DNA from: an uncultured Clostridia bacterium
Lineage (GTDB): Bacteria > Bacillota > Clostridia > Oscillospirales > Oscillospiraceae
DNA length: 9,250 nt
Reading direction: 5' to 3'
Assembly: GCA_945867445.1 (NCBI GenBank)
Contig: CAMBID010000016.1
Location: 1 to 9,250, forward strand
The notes under the pieces were generated by a model. The model searched no databases and was not told where the DNA came from. It was given only the letters and a program-made list of their open reading frames with translations. A program made the translations under genes and the position numbers. The first letter of the stretch is position 1. Every line of letters begins with the position of its first letter. Below are positions 1 to 5,443 of this stretch, in pieces.

Positions 1-63
1 CGCGCGAAGAAACCGCAAAGCGGTTTATTCAGTAGACATTATTTTAATGGGAGAGTAGTATCA
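1..63 (-). repeat. Partial copy of structured intergenic repeat element (E0)
   Basis: This is the end of a palindromic element that continues past the left edge of the window. Positions 39-63 are identical over 25 bases to 2922-2946 in the full copy at 2805-2946, and end in the same AGTAGTATCA. Further in lies a GC hairpin, AAACCGC (10-16), loop AAA, GCGGTTT (20-26), in the place where the full copies carry a different GC hairpin. The left arm of the AT-rich hairpin is not preserved here, so this copy is diverged or rearranged. Orientation is given as minus to match the shared GTCTCATAAG orientation of the full copies. Confidence 0.65.
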
Positions 64-101
64 CACTTCCAACCGGGGCATCGTTTTGTCACTATTTGTT
101 G

Positions 102-130
102 CTTCTTTTTGCCGGAGGATCTGATATAAT
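102..130 (+). promoter_or_regulatory. Extended -10 sigma-A promoter of the deacetylase gene
   Basis: A perfect TATAAT lies at 125-130, preceded by TGA (122-124), which is an extended -10 (TGn). The -35 position 17 bases upstream (102-107, CTTCTT) is weak, which is tolerated with an extended -10. The expected start of transcription is near 137, giving a leader of about 50 bases before the ATG at 186. Confidence 0.65.
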
Positions 131-185
131 ATAGAAACAGATAATTCGACCCATTGCGGCAAATACTGACAAAGGAGATCACCAA

Positions 186-1430
186 ATGCGCAGACTCCTC
201 CCCCTCTTGCTCTCAGCGCTGATGCTGCTGAGTCTAACCGCCTGCGGACAACAGGGCGGCTCCCCCTCCGCCTCCCAGGGCATCGCCGGAAGCACCGCTG
301 CTTCCTCCTCCGAGCCCGACCCCACTCCCGTGCCTGAGCCCTACGTCATCTCCGATCCCAAGGTGATGCCGGAGGGCGGTGGAAAGGACGGCGTCCCCTA
401 CGTGGCTTGGGACGGAATCGTGGAGCACCTCTTCTTCCACCCGGTGGTGGCCTATCCGGAGCTGGCCTTCGACGGCGACAGCCAGGCCAACGGCATCGAT
501 GACTGGATGGTCACCGTGGAGGAATACAACCGGATCCTCCAGAGCGTCTACGACAACGGCTACATTCTGGTGGACATCAACGATGTCTGGAGCGAGACCA
601 CCGGCGAGGACGGTCAGCCCAGAATGGTCCGCAACACCCTCTACCTTCCCGAGGGAAAGAAACCCCTGATCATTTCCTACGACGATGTCAACTACTATGA
701 CTATATGCTGAAGGACGGCTTCACCTATAAACTCATCCTTGGGGAGGACGGCCTTCTCTGGAGCTGGGGCAAGGATCCCCAGGGCAATGAGGTGGTCTCC
801 CAGGATCTGGACGCCCTGACCATCCTGGATAAGTTCGTCCGGGAGCATCCGGACTTCTCCCCCTTCGGCGCCAAGGGCAGTTTGAGCCTCACCGGCTACC
901 AGGGCATCCTGGGCTACCGCACCAATACCGACACCAAGGACTGGGATGAGGCCAAGGAAGCCGTCCGCCAGCAGGAGCGGGAGGCTGTCAAGCCCATCAT
1001 CGCCGAGCTCAAGCGCACAGGCTGGACCTTCGGCAGCCACACCTGGGGCCACATCAACCTCTCCAACCACTCCGTGGAGAGCGTAAAGGAGGACACCCAG
1101 CGCTGGCTGGACGAAGTCGGCAGCCTGGTGGGCCCCACCACCATCCTCTACTACCCCCACGGCGCCCGGCCTGACGGCGGCGACTGGCAGCAGACCGGCC
1201 CTGTTTTCCAGTACCTCCAGAGCCAGGGCTTCCGGGTCTTCGCCTCCGTGGGGATTGAGAGCTTCAGCTACATCAAGAAGGACATCTGCGCCGTCATCTG
1301 CGACCGTCTGCACCCCGACGGCACCACCCTCCGCTCCGCCAGCTGCCTGGAGCGCTACATGAAGTTCTATGACGCCCGGGAGGTCATTGACCTCTCCGTC
1401 CGTCCCCAGCGGGAGGTCGGCTGGCAGTAA
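186..1430 (+). CDS. Polysaccharide deacetylase (NodB/CE4-type) lipoprotein
   Basis: This is a secreted, lipid-anchored member of the NodB-homology (carbohydrate esterase 4) superfamily, metal-dependent enzymes that remove acetyl groups from cell-wall or other polysaccharides. The 414-residue protein starts with a lipoprotein signal (Arg2-Arg3, hydrophobic core, lipobox LTAC with Cys20), followed by a Ser/Pro/Glu-rich linker to about residue 55. The catalytic domain shows motif 1 as ISYDD (163-167, the Asp pair), motif 2 as SHTWGH (284-289, His285 and His289 as metal ligands) and a motif 3-like YYPHG (322-326), where Tyr replaces the more usual Arg. About 115 residues separate motifs 1 and 2, longer than in small CE4 enzymes, so there is an insertion. 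AAAGGAG lies 8 bases before the ATG. It is the first gene of an apparent operon ending at 2277. The family is secure; the true substrate is not visible. Confidence 0.9.
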   Translation: MRRLLPLLLSALMLLSLTACGQQGGSPSASQGIAGSTAASSSEPDPTPVPEPYVISDPKVMPEGGGKDGVPYVAWDGIVEHLFFHPVVAYPELAFDGDSQANGIDDWMVTVEEYNRILQSVYDNGYILVDINDVWSETTGEDGQPRMVRNTLYLPEGKKPLIISYDDVNYYDYMLKDGFTYKLILGEDGLLWSWGKDPQGNEVVSQDLDALTILDKFVREHPDFSPFGAKGSLSLTGYQGILGYRTNTDTKDWDEAKEAVRQQEREAVKPIIAELKRTGWTFGSHTWGHINLSNHSVESVKEDTQRWLDEVGSLVGPTTILYYPHGARPDGGDWQQTGPVFQYLQSQGFRVFASVGIESFSYIKKDICAVICDRLHPDGTTLRSASCLERYMKFYDAREVIDLSVRPQREVGWQ

Positions 1431-1477
1431 GCCCGCTCCTCCGGTCCCTTCCCCCTGACGCGAGAAAGGAGCCGCCG

Positions 1478-1797
1478 ATGGAGGAGCGCACCCGCTCCCT
1501 CCGCGCCCTGCGCTGATCGCCGCCCTCACCGTCGCCCTCTTCGCTCTGCTGCCCCACGGCATCCCGGAAAAAAGCCGGGCGGCCCGCTGGAGCAGCGCCG
1601 CCGCCACGGACTACCTCTCCGGCCATCCCGCGGAGGAGCTGTACGCCGCATGGGGCGTGCCTGACGGCTTCTTCTCCGGCCTTTTCGGGGAGTGGTGGTA
1701 CGAGGGGGAGAGCCAGATCACCGTCTTCTACGAGAACTCCCCCGAGGCCCCGGAGCCTGTCATCCGCGAGGTGGTAGTCCAATCGCAAGCCCCCTGA
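1478..1797 (+). pseudogene. Small membrane-anchored BamE/SmpA-like protein, frameshifted
   Basis: A strong ribosome site (AAAGGAG, 1465-1471) precedes an ATG at 1478, but that frame stops after 12 codons at TGA 1514-1516. The next frame is open from there to the TGA at 1795-1797 and reads as a sensible protein with no good start of its own. Restoring one C near 1513 joins them into about 106 residues: a basic start (MEERTRSLRALR), a hydrophobic segment (LIAALTVALFALL), and a soluble domain with AEELYAAWGVPDG, GLFGEWWYEG and QITVFYE. That pattern, AWGxPDGxxSGxxG followed by a Tyr/Trp strand and ITVxY, resembles the small SmpA/BamE-like domain of Clostridia lipoproteins and BlaR1-associated proteins. 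It lies 47 bases after the deacetylase and 25 before cdd. It could be a real pseudogene or a sequencing/assembly error. Programmed frameshifting is unlikely, since no slippery run is seen. Confidence 0.65.
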
Positions 1798-1822
1798 CTG
1801 TAAGCCTGAAAGGAGCATCTTC

Positions 1823-2227
1823 ATGGAACTGGAAGCCCTGAAAACCCTGGCCGTCTCCCTGCTGGAGAAGGCCTACTGCCCTTACTCCCACTTCCCGGTG
1901 GGCGCGGCGCTGGAGTGCGCCGACGGCTCGGTCTACACCGGCTGCAATGTGGAGAACGCCGTCTATCCCGCCGGCATCTGCGCCGAGCGGAACGCCATCT
2001 TCCACGCCGTGGCGGAGGGTCACACCCGCGATATGGTCCGCATCGTCATCGCCGGCCGCAGCGAGGATTTCTGCGTGCCCTGCGGCATCTGCCGCCAGGT
2101 GATGCAGGAGTTCGCCCCGAACCTCACCGTCATCTGCCTCAACGGCAAGGGCGAGGCCAAGGAGTTTGCCCTCCGGGAGCTCCTCCCCTACGGCTTTGAC
2201 AATACCTGGCTGCCGGAGGGGCAGTGA
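1823..2227 (+). CDS. cdd: Cytidine deaminase
   Basis: This enzyme hydrolytically deaminates cytidine and deoxycytidine to uridine and deoxyuridine in pyrimidine salvage; it is cytoplasmic and normally a homotetramer. At 134 residues it has the standard length of the small tetrameric class. Visible motifs are the nucleoside-binding CNVENA (41-46), CAERNAIF (53-60, with zinc ligand Cys53 and catalytic Glu55) and PCGICRQ (86-92, with zinc ligands Cys87 and Cys90), so all three ligands are Cys as in the Bacillus type. Phe24 sits in the usual FPVGAAL segment. The start is fixed by AAAGGAG 8 bases upstream. It follows the broken small gene with no promoter between, so it is probably read from the promoter at 102-130 and is followed directly by a terminator. 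Confidence 0.96.
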   Translation: MELEALKTLAVSLLEKAYCPYSHFPVGAALECADGSVYTGCNVENAVYPAGICAERNAIFHAVAEGHTRDMVRIVIAGRSEDFCVPCGICRQVMQEFAPNLTVICLNGKGEAKEFALRELLPYGFDNTWLPEGQ

Positions 2228-2245
2228 TCCCCGCGCAAGACGCAG

Positions 2246-2277
2246 AAAAAGAGACGCCCGCCGGGTGTCTCTTTTTT
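2246..2277 (+). terminator. Intrinsic terminator after cdd
   Basis: The stem GAGACGCCC (2251-2259) pairs with GGGTGTCTC (2263-2271), nine pairs including one G-T, around a 3-base loop, followed by six T (2272-2277) and preceded by five A. It ends the deacetylase-cdd operon. Confidence 0.92.
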
Positions 2278-2283
2278 GCATCC

Positions 2284-2314
2284 CCTCGTCCCCCACAGGG
2301 CAAGGCTCCCAATG
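2284..2314 (+). repeat. Diverged direct repeat, copy 1 (CCTCGTCCCCCACA...AATG)
   Basis: This block begins CCTCGTCCCCCACA and ends GGCTCCCAATG. A related block in the same orientation begins at 2503 (CCTCGTCTCCCACA, ending TGCTCTGAATG). The two lie on either side of the repeat element at 2338-2499. They differ by several substitutions and a 2-base gap, so they are not a fresh target duplication. Confidence 0.4.
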
Positions 2315-2337
2315 CCGGCGCCAGAACTGCCCAGCCC

Positions 2338-2499
2338 TCATACTCTTTCTTGATAAAAATCTTTGATTTTTATCAAGAAGGCGCCGCTGTCAGCGTCGCC
2401 CTTTTGCGGCAGTCTGCCGCAAAAGCCGTCTCATAAGTTCTTGACGCGCCTGCGGCGCTATAAAAAGCTTTGAAAGCTTTTTATCAAGAACTAGTATCA
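2338..2499 (+). repeat. Structured palindromic intergenic element, full copy E1
   Basis: This 162-base non-coding element has imperfect terminal inverted repeats: its first 27 bases match the reverse complement of its last 27 at 23 positions. Going inward there is a 15-bp perfect AT-rich hairpin (2347-2361 with 2365-2379), a GC hairpin (2380-2389 with 2391-2400, one mismatch), a second GC hairpin (2401-2411 with 2415-2425) and a fixed block GTCTCATAAG (2428-2437). After this comes a three-way-junction-like unit: closing stem 2436-2444 with 2484-2492 around hairpin GCGCC-TGC-GGCGC (2446-2458) and an AT-rich hairpin (2461-2471 with 2473-2483). It ends CTAGTATCA. The copy at 2805-2946 repeats this layout in the other orientation with different but still paired stems. 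No protein is encoded. It may be a MITE-like element, an RNA-level structure, or both. Confidence 0.75.
2470..2497 (+). promoter_or_regulatory. Candidate outward promoter at the end of element E1
   Basis: TTGAAA (2470-2475) and TAGTAT (2492-2497) are 16 bases apart and face out of the element. The second full element has TTGTCT and TAGTAT at the same spacing and place. Both hexamers are imperfect and are also constrained by the hairpin, so this is only a candidate; no plus-strand gene follows here. Confidence 0.25.
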
Positions 2500-2502
2500 A
2501 TA

Positions 2503-2535
2503 CCTCGTCTCCCACAAAGCGGAATGCTCTGAATG
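2503..2535 (+). repeat. Diverged direct repeat, copy 2 (CCTCGTCTCCCACA...AATG)
   Basis: Starting 3 bases outside the right end of element E1, this block is related to 2284-2314 in the same orientation. It may be part of a longer repeat family to which E1 belongs, or an older repeat into which E1 inserted. Confidence 0.4.
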
Positions 2536-2559
2536 ACAGCGGCTCCCCGCCCCCGCAGA

Positions 2560-2603
2560 GGGCGCGGCTCACCCGACCCCGTTCGGGGGCACAGCCCGCG
2601 CCC
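2560..2603. other. GC-rich hairpin in the 410-base gene-free stretch
   Basis: Between cdd and the small membrane protein (2228-2638) there is no credible gene. Besides the terminator and element E1, it holds this two-part hairpin: GGGCGCGG (2560-2567) pairs with CCGCGCCC (2596-2603), and inside it CCCCG (2577-2581), loop TT, CGGGG (2584-2588). It lies about 35 bases downstream of the stop of the minus-strand small gene, but no T tract follows on that strand, so it is not a standard terminator. Confidence 0.5.
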
Positions 2604-2638
2604 ACCCGCCGACAGGCAGCGGAAAAGCGATGGGTCAA

Positions 2639-2782
2639 TTATTTTTTCCGAAGCTCCCGGAGGGTCATCACCAGGATGTAGATGAGGTAGCCTGCCAGGA
2701 TCACTGCCATCGGCACGATGACCACCACCAGGAGGAACTGGCCGAAGGCCTGGCAGAGCGCGTTGAACAGATTCTCCAGCAT
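2639..2782 (-). CDS. 47-residue single-pass membrane protein
   Basis: This short gene encodes 47 residues: MLENLFNALCQAFGQ, then a long hydrophobic stretch (about residues 17-39, FLLVVVIVPMAVILAGYLIYILV), then a basic tail ending RELRKK. The positive tail predicts a cytoplasmic C-terminus. A purine-rich AAAGGAAGG lies 8 bases before the ATG, and a candidate promoter carried by the end of the neighbouring repeat element lies just upstream (2807-2834). No sequence family is recognised. The hydrophobic helix with charged ends and the good ribosome site support a real gene; possible roles such as a small regulatory membrane peptide or a toxin-like peptide are speculation. A chance open frame is possible, but GC-rich DNA seldom gives such a well-formed helix by chance. 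Confidence 0.6.
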   Translation of the reverse strand: MLENLFNALCQAFGQFLLVVVIVPMAVILAGYLIYILVMTLRELRKK

Positions 2783-2804
2783 GGTCGGCACCTTCCTTTC
2801 CCCC

Positions 2805-2946
2805 TCATACTAGAATCCATGAAAAACAAGACAATCGTCTTGTTTTTCTAGCGCCAACGGCGCGTTGGATTCTTATGAGACGCACCGACGCGCATAGCGC
2901 GGCGGTTTCCATTAAAATATCTTATTTTAATGGGAGAGTAGTATCA
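2805..2946 (-). repeat. Structured palindromic intergenic element, full copy E2
   Basis: This 142-base element lies in the opposite orientation to the copy at 2338-2499, with the same order of parts. On the plus strand it opens TCATACTAG, then a closing stem AGAATCCA (2812-2819) pairing with TGGATTCT (2866-2873). That stem encloses an AT-rich hairpin (2821-2832 with 2837-2848) and GCGCC-AAC-GGCGC (2851-2863). Next come CTTATGAGAC (2872-2881, reverse of GTCTCATAAG), a GC hairpin (2884-2893 with 2897-2906, one mismatch), a perfect 11-bp AT hairpin (2909-2919 with 2923-2933) and the end GAGAGTAGTATCA. Stem sequences differ from E1 but remain paired. The last 25 bases are identical to the partial copy at the window start. 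Confidence 0.75.
2807..2834 (-). promoter_or_regulatory. Candidate promoter for the small membrane protein, inside E2
   Basis: On the minus strand TTGTCT (plus 2829-2834) and TAGTAT (plus 2807-2812) are 16 bases apart, predicting transcription from about 2800, just before the ribosome site of the 47-residue gene. The equivalent place in E1 has TTGAAA-16-TAGTAT. The hexamers are imperfect, so this is suggestive only. Confidence 0.35.
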
Positions 2947-3009
2947 GTATAGCAGCAAACGGGCGTCCCTGGGTGTACCATCCGTCCTTCCCGGACGACC
3001 GATGGTCGG

Positions 3010-3040
3010 AAAAAGAGGGCGTCCTGCCGGACGCCCTCTT
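3010..3040 (-). terminator. Intrinsic terminator after the xpaC-telA-TPM operon
   Basis: A perfect 10-bp stem GAGGGCGTCC (3015-3024) with GGACGCCCTC (3029-3038), 4-base loop, is followed on the minus strand by TTTTT (plus 3010-3014). A second, weaker palindrome lies just beyond it (2977-3006, ACCATC pairing with GATGGT around CGTCC/GGACG). Confidence 0.92.
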
Positions 3041-3065
3041 GCAAGGCTCGGATATTTCGGGATGC

Positions 3066-4181
3066 TTACCGCCGTCCGCCGGAGAAGCCGCCGCCGCGGC
3101 TGCCGCCGAAGGAGCCGCCCCGGGAGCCGCCGAAGCTCCCGCCCCCGCCGAAACCGCCCCGGCTGCCGCCGGAGGGACGGCCGGAGCAGCCAAAGCTCCC
3201 GCCCCCGCCAAAGCTGCCCCGGCTGCCGCCGAAGGAGCCGCCTCTGGGCGGGGTGGGACGTCCGCCGCCGAAGCCGCCGCCCCGGGGAGGGGTGGGGCCG
3301 CCGCCCATGGGCGGCCGGGGGCCTCTGCCGCCTCTGGGGGGCGGGGGAGGACGCCGGGGAGGACGGGGACGGTACCAGCTGTGGCCCCAGAAGACCGGTC
3401 GGTACCAGACGGTGGGGATGCCCATGCCGGGCTGCAGGTAGCGCCGCCGGTAGCGGCTCCAGCGCATGGCGTCCAGGATCATCCAGATCACCAGCAGGAC
3501 GAGCATCAGCGTGACGAAGCCGCCGAGGATGCTCCCGGTAGACCGCTCCACATAGCCCGTGGTCTCCGTGTGATACCCGCTGGCGGTGGAGTAATTGCGG
3601 CTGGTGGCCGGGATGTAGTTCTCCCGGATGCTGACGCTGTAGTAGTCCGCGAACCAGTCAAAGAAGGCGTCCGCCGTCTTCTTCACGCCCGCGTCGTAGT
3701 TCCCGGCGGCGAAGTCGTCCTCCAGGTACTGGTACTGCATCGAACTGAAGGCATTGCCGTAGTCCGTGAGCCCGTCGCCCACCACCACGCCGTAATCGCC
3801 CTGCAGGCCGCTGGCGGAGATGTTGTCCAGGGCCAGCACCATGACGACGCCGTTGTTTCGCTCCGCGTCGCCCACCCCGTACTGGTTCCCCAGGTCAATG
3901 GCGTAATCCAGAATGTCCTGGCCGCCGGTGCTGTCCACCGTCTTCACCATGATCTGGGCCCCGGTCTGGGCGAAGAGGGAAGCATTCATGGCGTCGATAT
4001 GTTCCATGGTCTTGTCGCTGAGGACTCCGGCCTCGTCATAGACATAGGTGTAGCTCCCCACCACCTTGGTGGAGGGCTCCACCGAGAGGTCCGGCTTTTT
4101 CACCTGGCCGATGGCCACGCTGGCCGCGATAGCCAGCACCATCACCACGGCGGCGACAGCGCGGTTCTGAAAAACTTTCAT
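3066..4181 (-). CDS. TPM-domain membrane protein with Gly/Arg/Pro-rich tail
   Basis: This 371-residue protein has an N-terminal hydrophobic segment (8-26) as signal or anchor, a TPM domain (about 45-180, the Psb32/YgcG-type fold) and a second membrane helix (218-240, ILGGFVTLMLVLLVIWMILDAM). The basic WSRYRRRY follows the helix, placing the rest in the cytoplasm. TPM hallmarks include YDEAGVLSD (48-56), YGVGDAERNNGVVMVLAL (101-118) and VGDG (134-137). The last ~115 residues are low complexity, first Pro/Arg-rich (271-300), then Gly/Ser/Phe/Arg repeats. TPM proteins act in envelope or photosystem repair and maintenance in several lineages; a precise role here is unknown. It is the last gene of the operon, 29 bases after telA, with AAAGGAG just before the ATG, and is followed by a terminator. 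Gly-rich tails are common in TPM proteins, but this Arg/Pro content is unusual. Confidence 0.88.
   Translation of the reverse strand: MKVFQNRAVAAVVMVLAIAASVAIGQVKKPDLSVEPSTKVVGSYTYVYDEAGVLSDKTMEHIDAMNASLFAQTGAQIMVKTVDSTGGQDILDYAIDLGNQYGVGDAERNNGVVMVLALDNISASGLQGDYGVVVGDGLTDYGNAFSSMQYQYLEDDFAAGNYDAGVKKTADAFFDWFADYYSVSIRENYIPATSRNYSTASGYHTETTGYVERSTGSILGGFVTLMLVLLVIWMILDAMRWSRYRRRYLQPGMGIPTVWYRPVFWGHSWYRPRPPRRPPPPPRGGRGPRPPMGGGPTPPRGGGFGGGRPTPPRGGSFGGSRGSFGGGGSFGCSGRPSGGSRGGFGGGGSFGGSRGGSFGGSRGGGFSGGRR
3071..3260 (-). repeat. In-gene repeats coding the Gly/Ser/Arg/Phe tail
   Basis: The DNA of the TPM protein's tail is internally repetitive, with a clear 60-base period: the block starting at 3133 (AAGCTCCCGCCCCCGCC) recurs at 3193 with few changes. 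This corresponds to a 20-residue unit (about residues 321-340 and 341-360). Such GC-rich tandem coding repeats can change length by slippage or recombination. Confidence 0.65.
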
Positions 4182-4210
4182 AGCGCTCCTTTATGTGTCG
4201 GTATTTCGGG

Positions 4211-5389
4211 TCAGTGATGCAGTTCCAAGAGCTTCTGCTTCAGCTCGCCCTCGATCTTGCCCAGCTCCACCTCGGCGGCCTTCCGCTTGGCGGCGCCGTC
4301 CCGCTGAATGCTGAGGACCTCGTCCAGGGTGGAGATCAGCTGCTCGTTGGTGTGCTTCAGGGTCTCAATGTCCACGATGCTGCGCTCGGCCTCCTTGGCG
4401 GTGGCCACGGTGCCGGTCTTCAGCATCTCGGCGTTCTTCTTCAAAAGATCGTTGGTCATCTCGGTGACGGCGCTCTGGGCGGCGGTAGCCTGGCGGCTGT
4501 GCTCCATGCCGAGAGCCAGCACCATCTGGCTCTTCCAGAGGGGGATGGTGTTCACGAGAGACGACTGGATCTTCTCCACCATCAGGGTGTCGTTATTCTG
4601 CAGCAGCCGGGTCTGGGGCCCCATCTGGATGGAGATCATCCGGGTGAGCTCCAGGTCGTGGAGCTTCTTTTCAAAGCGCTCACACATCTGGACCATGTCG
4701 TTGTAGCGCTGGGCGTCCTCCTGGGCGCCGCTGGCCTCGGCCTGCTTGCGCAGCTCCTCCAGCTCTCCGGAGCGGACGGCGGCCAGCCGCTTCTTGCCCG
4801 CCAGAATGTACATGGTGAGCTCCTTGTAGTACTTCAGGTTCAGCTCATACATCTGGTCGAACATGGCAACGTCCTTCAGAAGGGTCACCTGATGCTGCTC
4901 CAGCTCGTGAGCGATGCGGTCCACATTGGTCTCCACCTTGGCGTACTGGGCCTTCAGGCTCTCGATCTTGCTGCCGCCCTTCTTGAAGAGGCCGAAGAGC
5001 CCCTTCTTCTCCTCCTCGTCCTGGCCGAAGCCCTTCAGCTCCACCACCAGCTCCGAGAGGGACTTTCCGATCTCGCCCAGGTCCTTGGTGCGGACGGAGC
5101 TCAGGGCATTCTCAGAAAAGCTCGCGATGTTCTTCTGAGCCGCCGCGCCGTACTGCAGCACAAGGTTGGAGTCGCCGATGTCGATCTTCTTGGAGAACTC
5201 CTCCACGGCGCGCTTCTCCTCCTCGGTCAGCAGCCGCTCGTCCATCTCCACGGGCTCGGCTTCCTTCTTCACCGGCTCCGGGGCCGGGGCGGCGGGGGTG
5301 GGGATGGCGGTCTCCAGCGTCAGCTCGGGGACGGCGGCAGCGGCGGCGGTGGGTTCCAGCGTCAGCTCAGGGATCTTGTTTTCCTCCAT
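4211..5389 (-). CDS. telA: Toxic anion resistance protein, TelA/KlaA family
   Basis: This 392-residue cytoplasmic protein belongs to the TelA family (PF05816), named for plasmid tellurite resistance. Bacillus homologues such as YaaN and YceH are chromosomal and tied to general stress and envelope functions; no enzymatic reaction is established. The N-terminus (1-50) is Ala/Pro/Glu-rich and contains PELTLE twice (7-12 and 21-26). From about residue 55 on it is largely helical and charged, with coiled-coil character (140-250). The best-conserved block of the family is visible as TRMISIQMGPQTRLLQNND (249-267) followed by KIQSSLVNTIPLWKSQMVLAL (273-293). Length matches the family. GGAGG lies 8 bases before the ATG. 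It sits between xpaC and the TPM gene on the same strand; the xpaC-yaaN pairing is also found in Bacillus, which supports the assignment. Confidence 0.92.
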   Translation of the reverse strand: MEENKIPELTLEPTAAAAAVPELTLETAIPTPAAPAPEPVKKEAEPVEMDERLLTEEEKRAVEEFSKKIDIGDSNLVLQYGAAAQKNIASFSENALSSVRTKDLGEIGKSLSELVVELKGFGQDEEEKKGLFGLFKKGGSKIESLKAQYAKVETNVDRIAHELEQHQVTLLKDVAMFDQMYELNLKYYKELTMYILAGKKRLAAVRSGELEELRKQAEASGAQEDAQRYNDMVQMCERFEKKLHDLELTRMISIQMGPQTRLLQNNDTLMVEKIQSSLVNTIPLWKSQMVLALGMEHSRQATAAQSAVTEMTNDLLKKNAEMLKTGTVATAKEAERSIVDIETLKHTNEQLISTLDEVLSIQRDGAAKRKAAEVELGKIEGELKQKLLELHH

Positions 5390-5443
5390 GATGTCTTCCT
5401 CCGTTCATCCCTTGTCGGGAATTGATTTATGTTTGGAATCGGC

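Noticed and set aside
1478..1530. Programmed frameshift in the small BamE-like gene
   Set aside because: No slippery heptamer, homopolymer run or downstream stimulatory structure is seen at the break, so mutation or sequencing error is simpler.
234..1607. Minus-strand open frame of 457 codons opposite the deacetylase
   Set aside because: Antisense shadow with biased composition; the plus strand has lipobox, catalytic motifs, promoter and ribosome site.
2338..2499. E1 hairpins as terminators of cdd
   Set aside because: A standard terminator already ends cdd at 2277, and the E1 hairpins are not followed by T tracts.
2338..2946. CRISPR array in the repeat-rich island
   Set aside because: The repeats are palindromic, of unequal content and in opposite orientations, with no regular spacers and no cas genes.
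2973..4217. Long plus-strand open frame of 414 codons opposite the TPM gene
   Set aside because: It is an Ala/Gly/His/Val-rich antisense shadow of a GC-rich gene. The minus strand has a recognised domain, signal, ribosome site and terminator.
4193..5425. Long plus-strand open frame of 410 codons opposite telA
   Set aside because: Leu/His/Gly-rich composition with no domain; it mirrors the TelA coding frame, which is secure.
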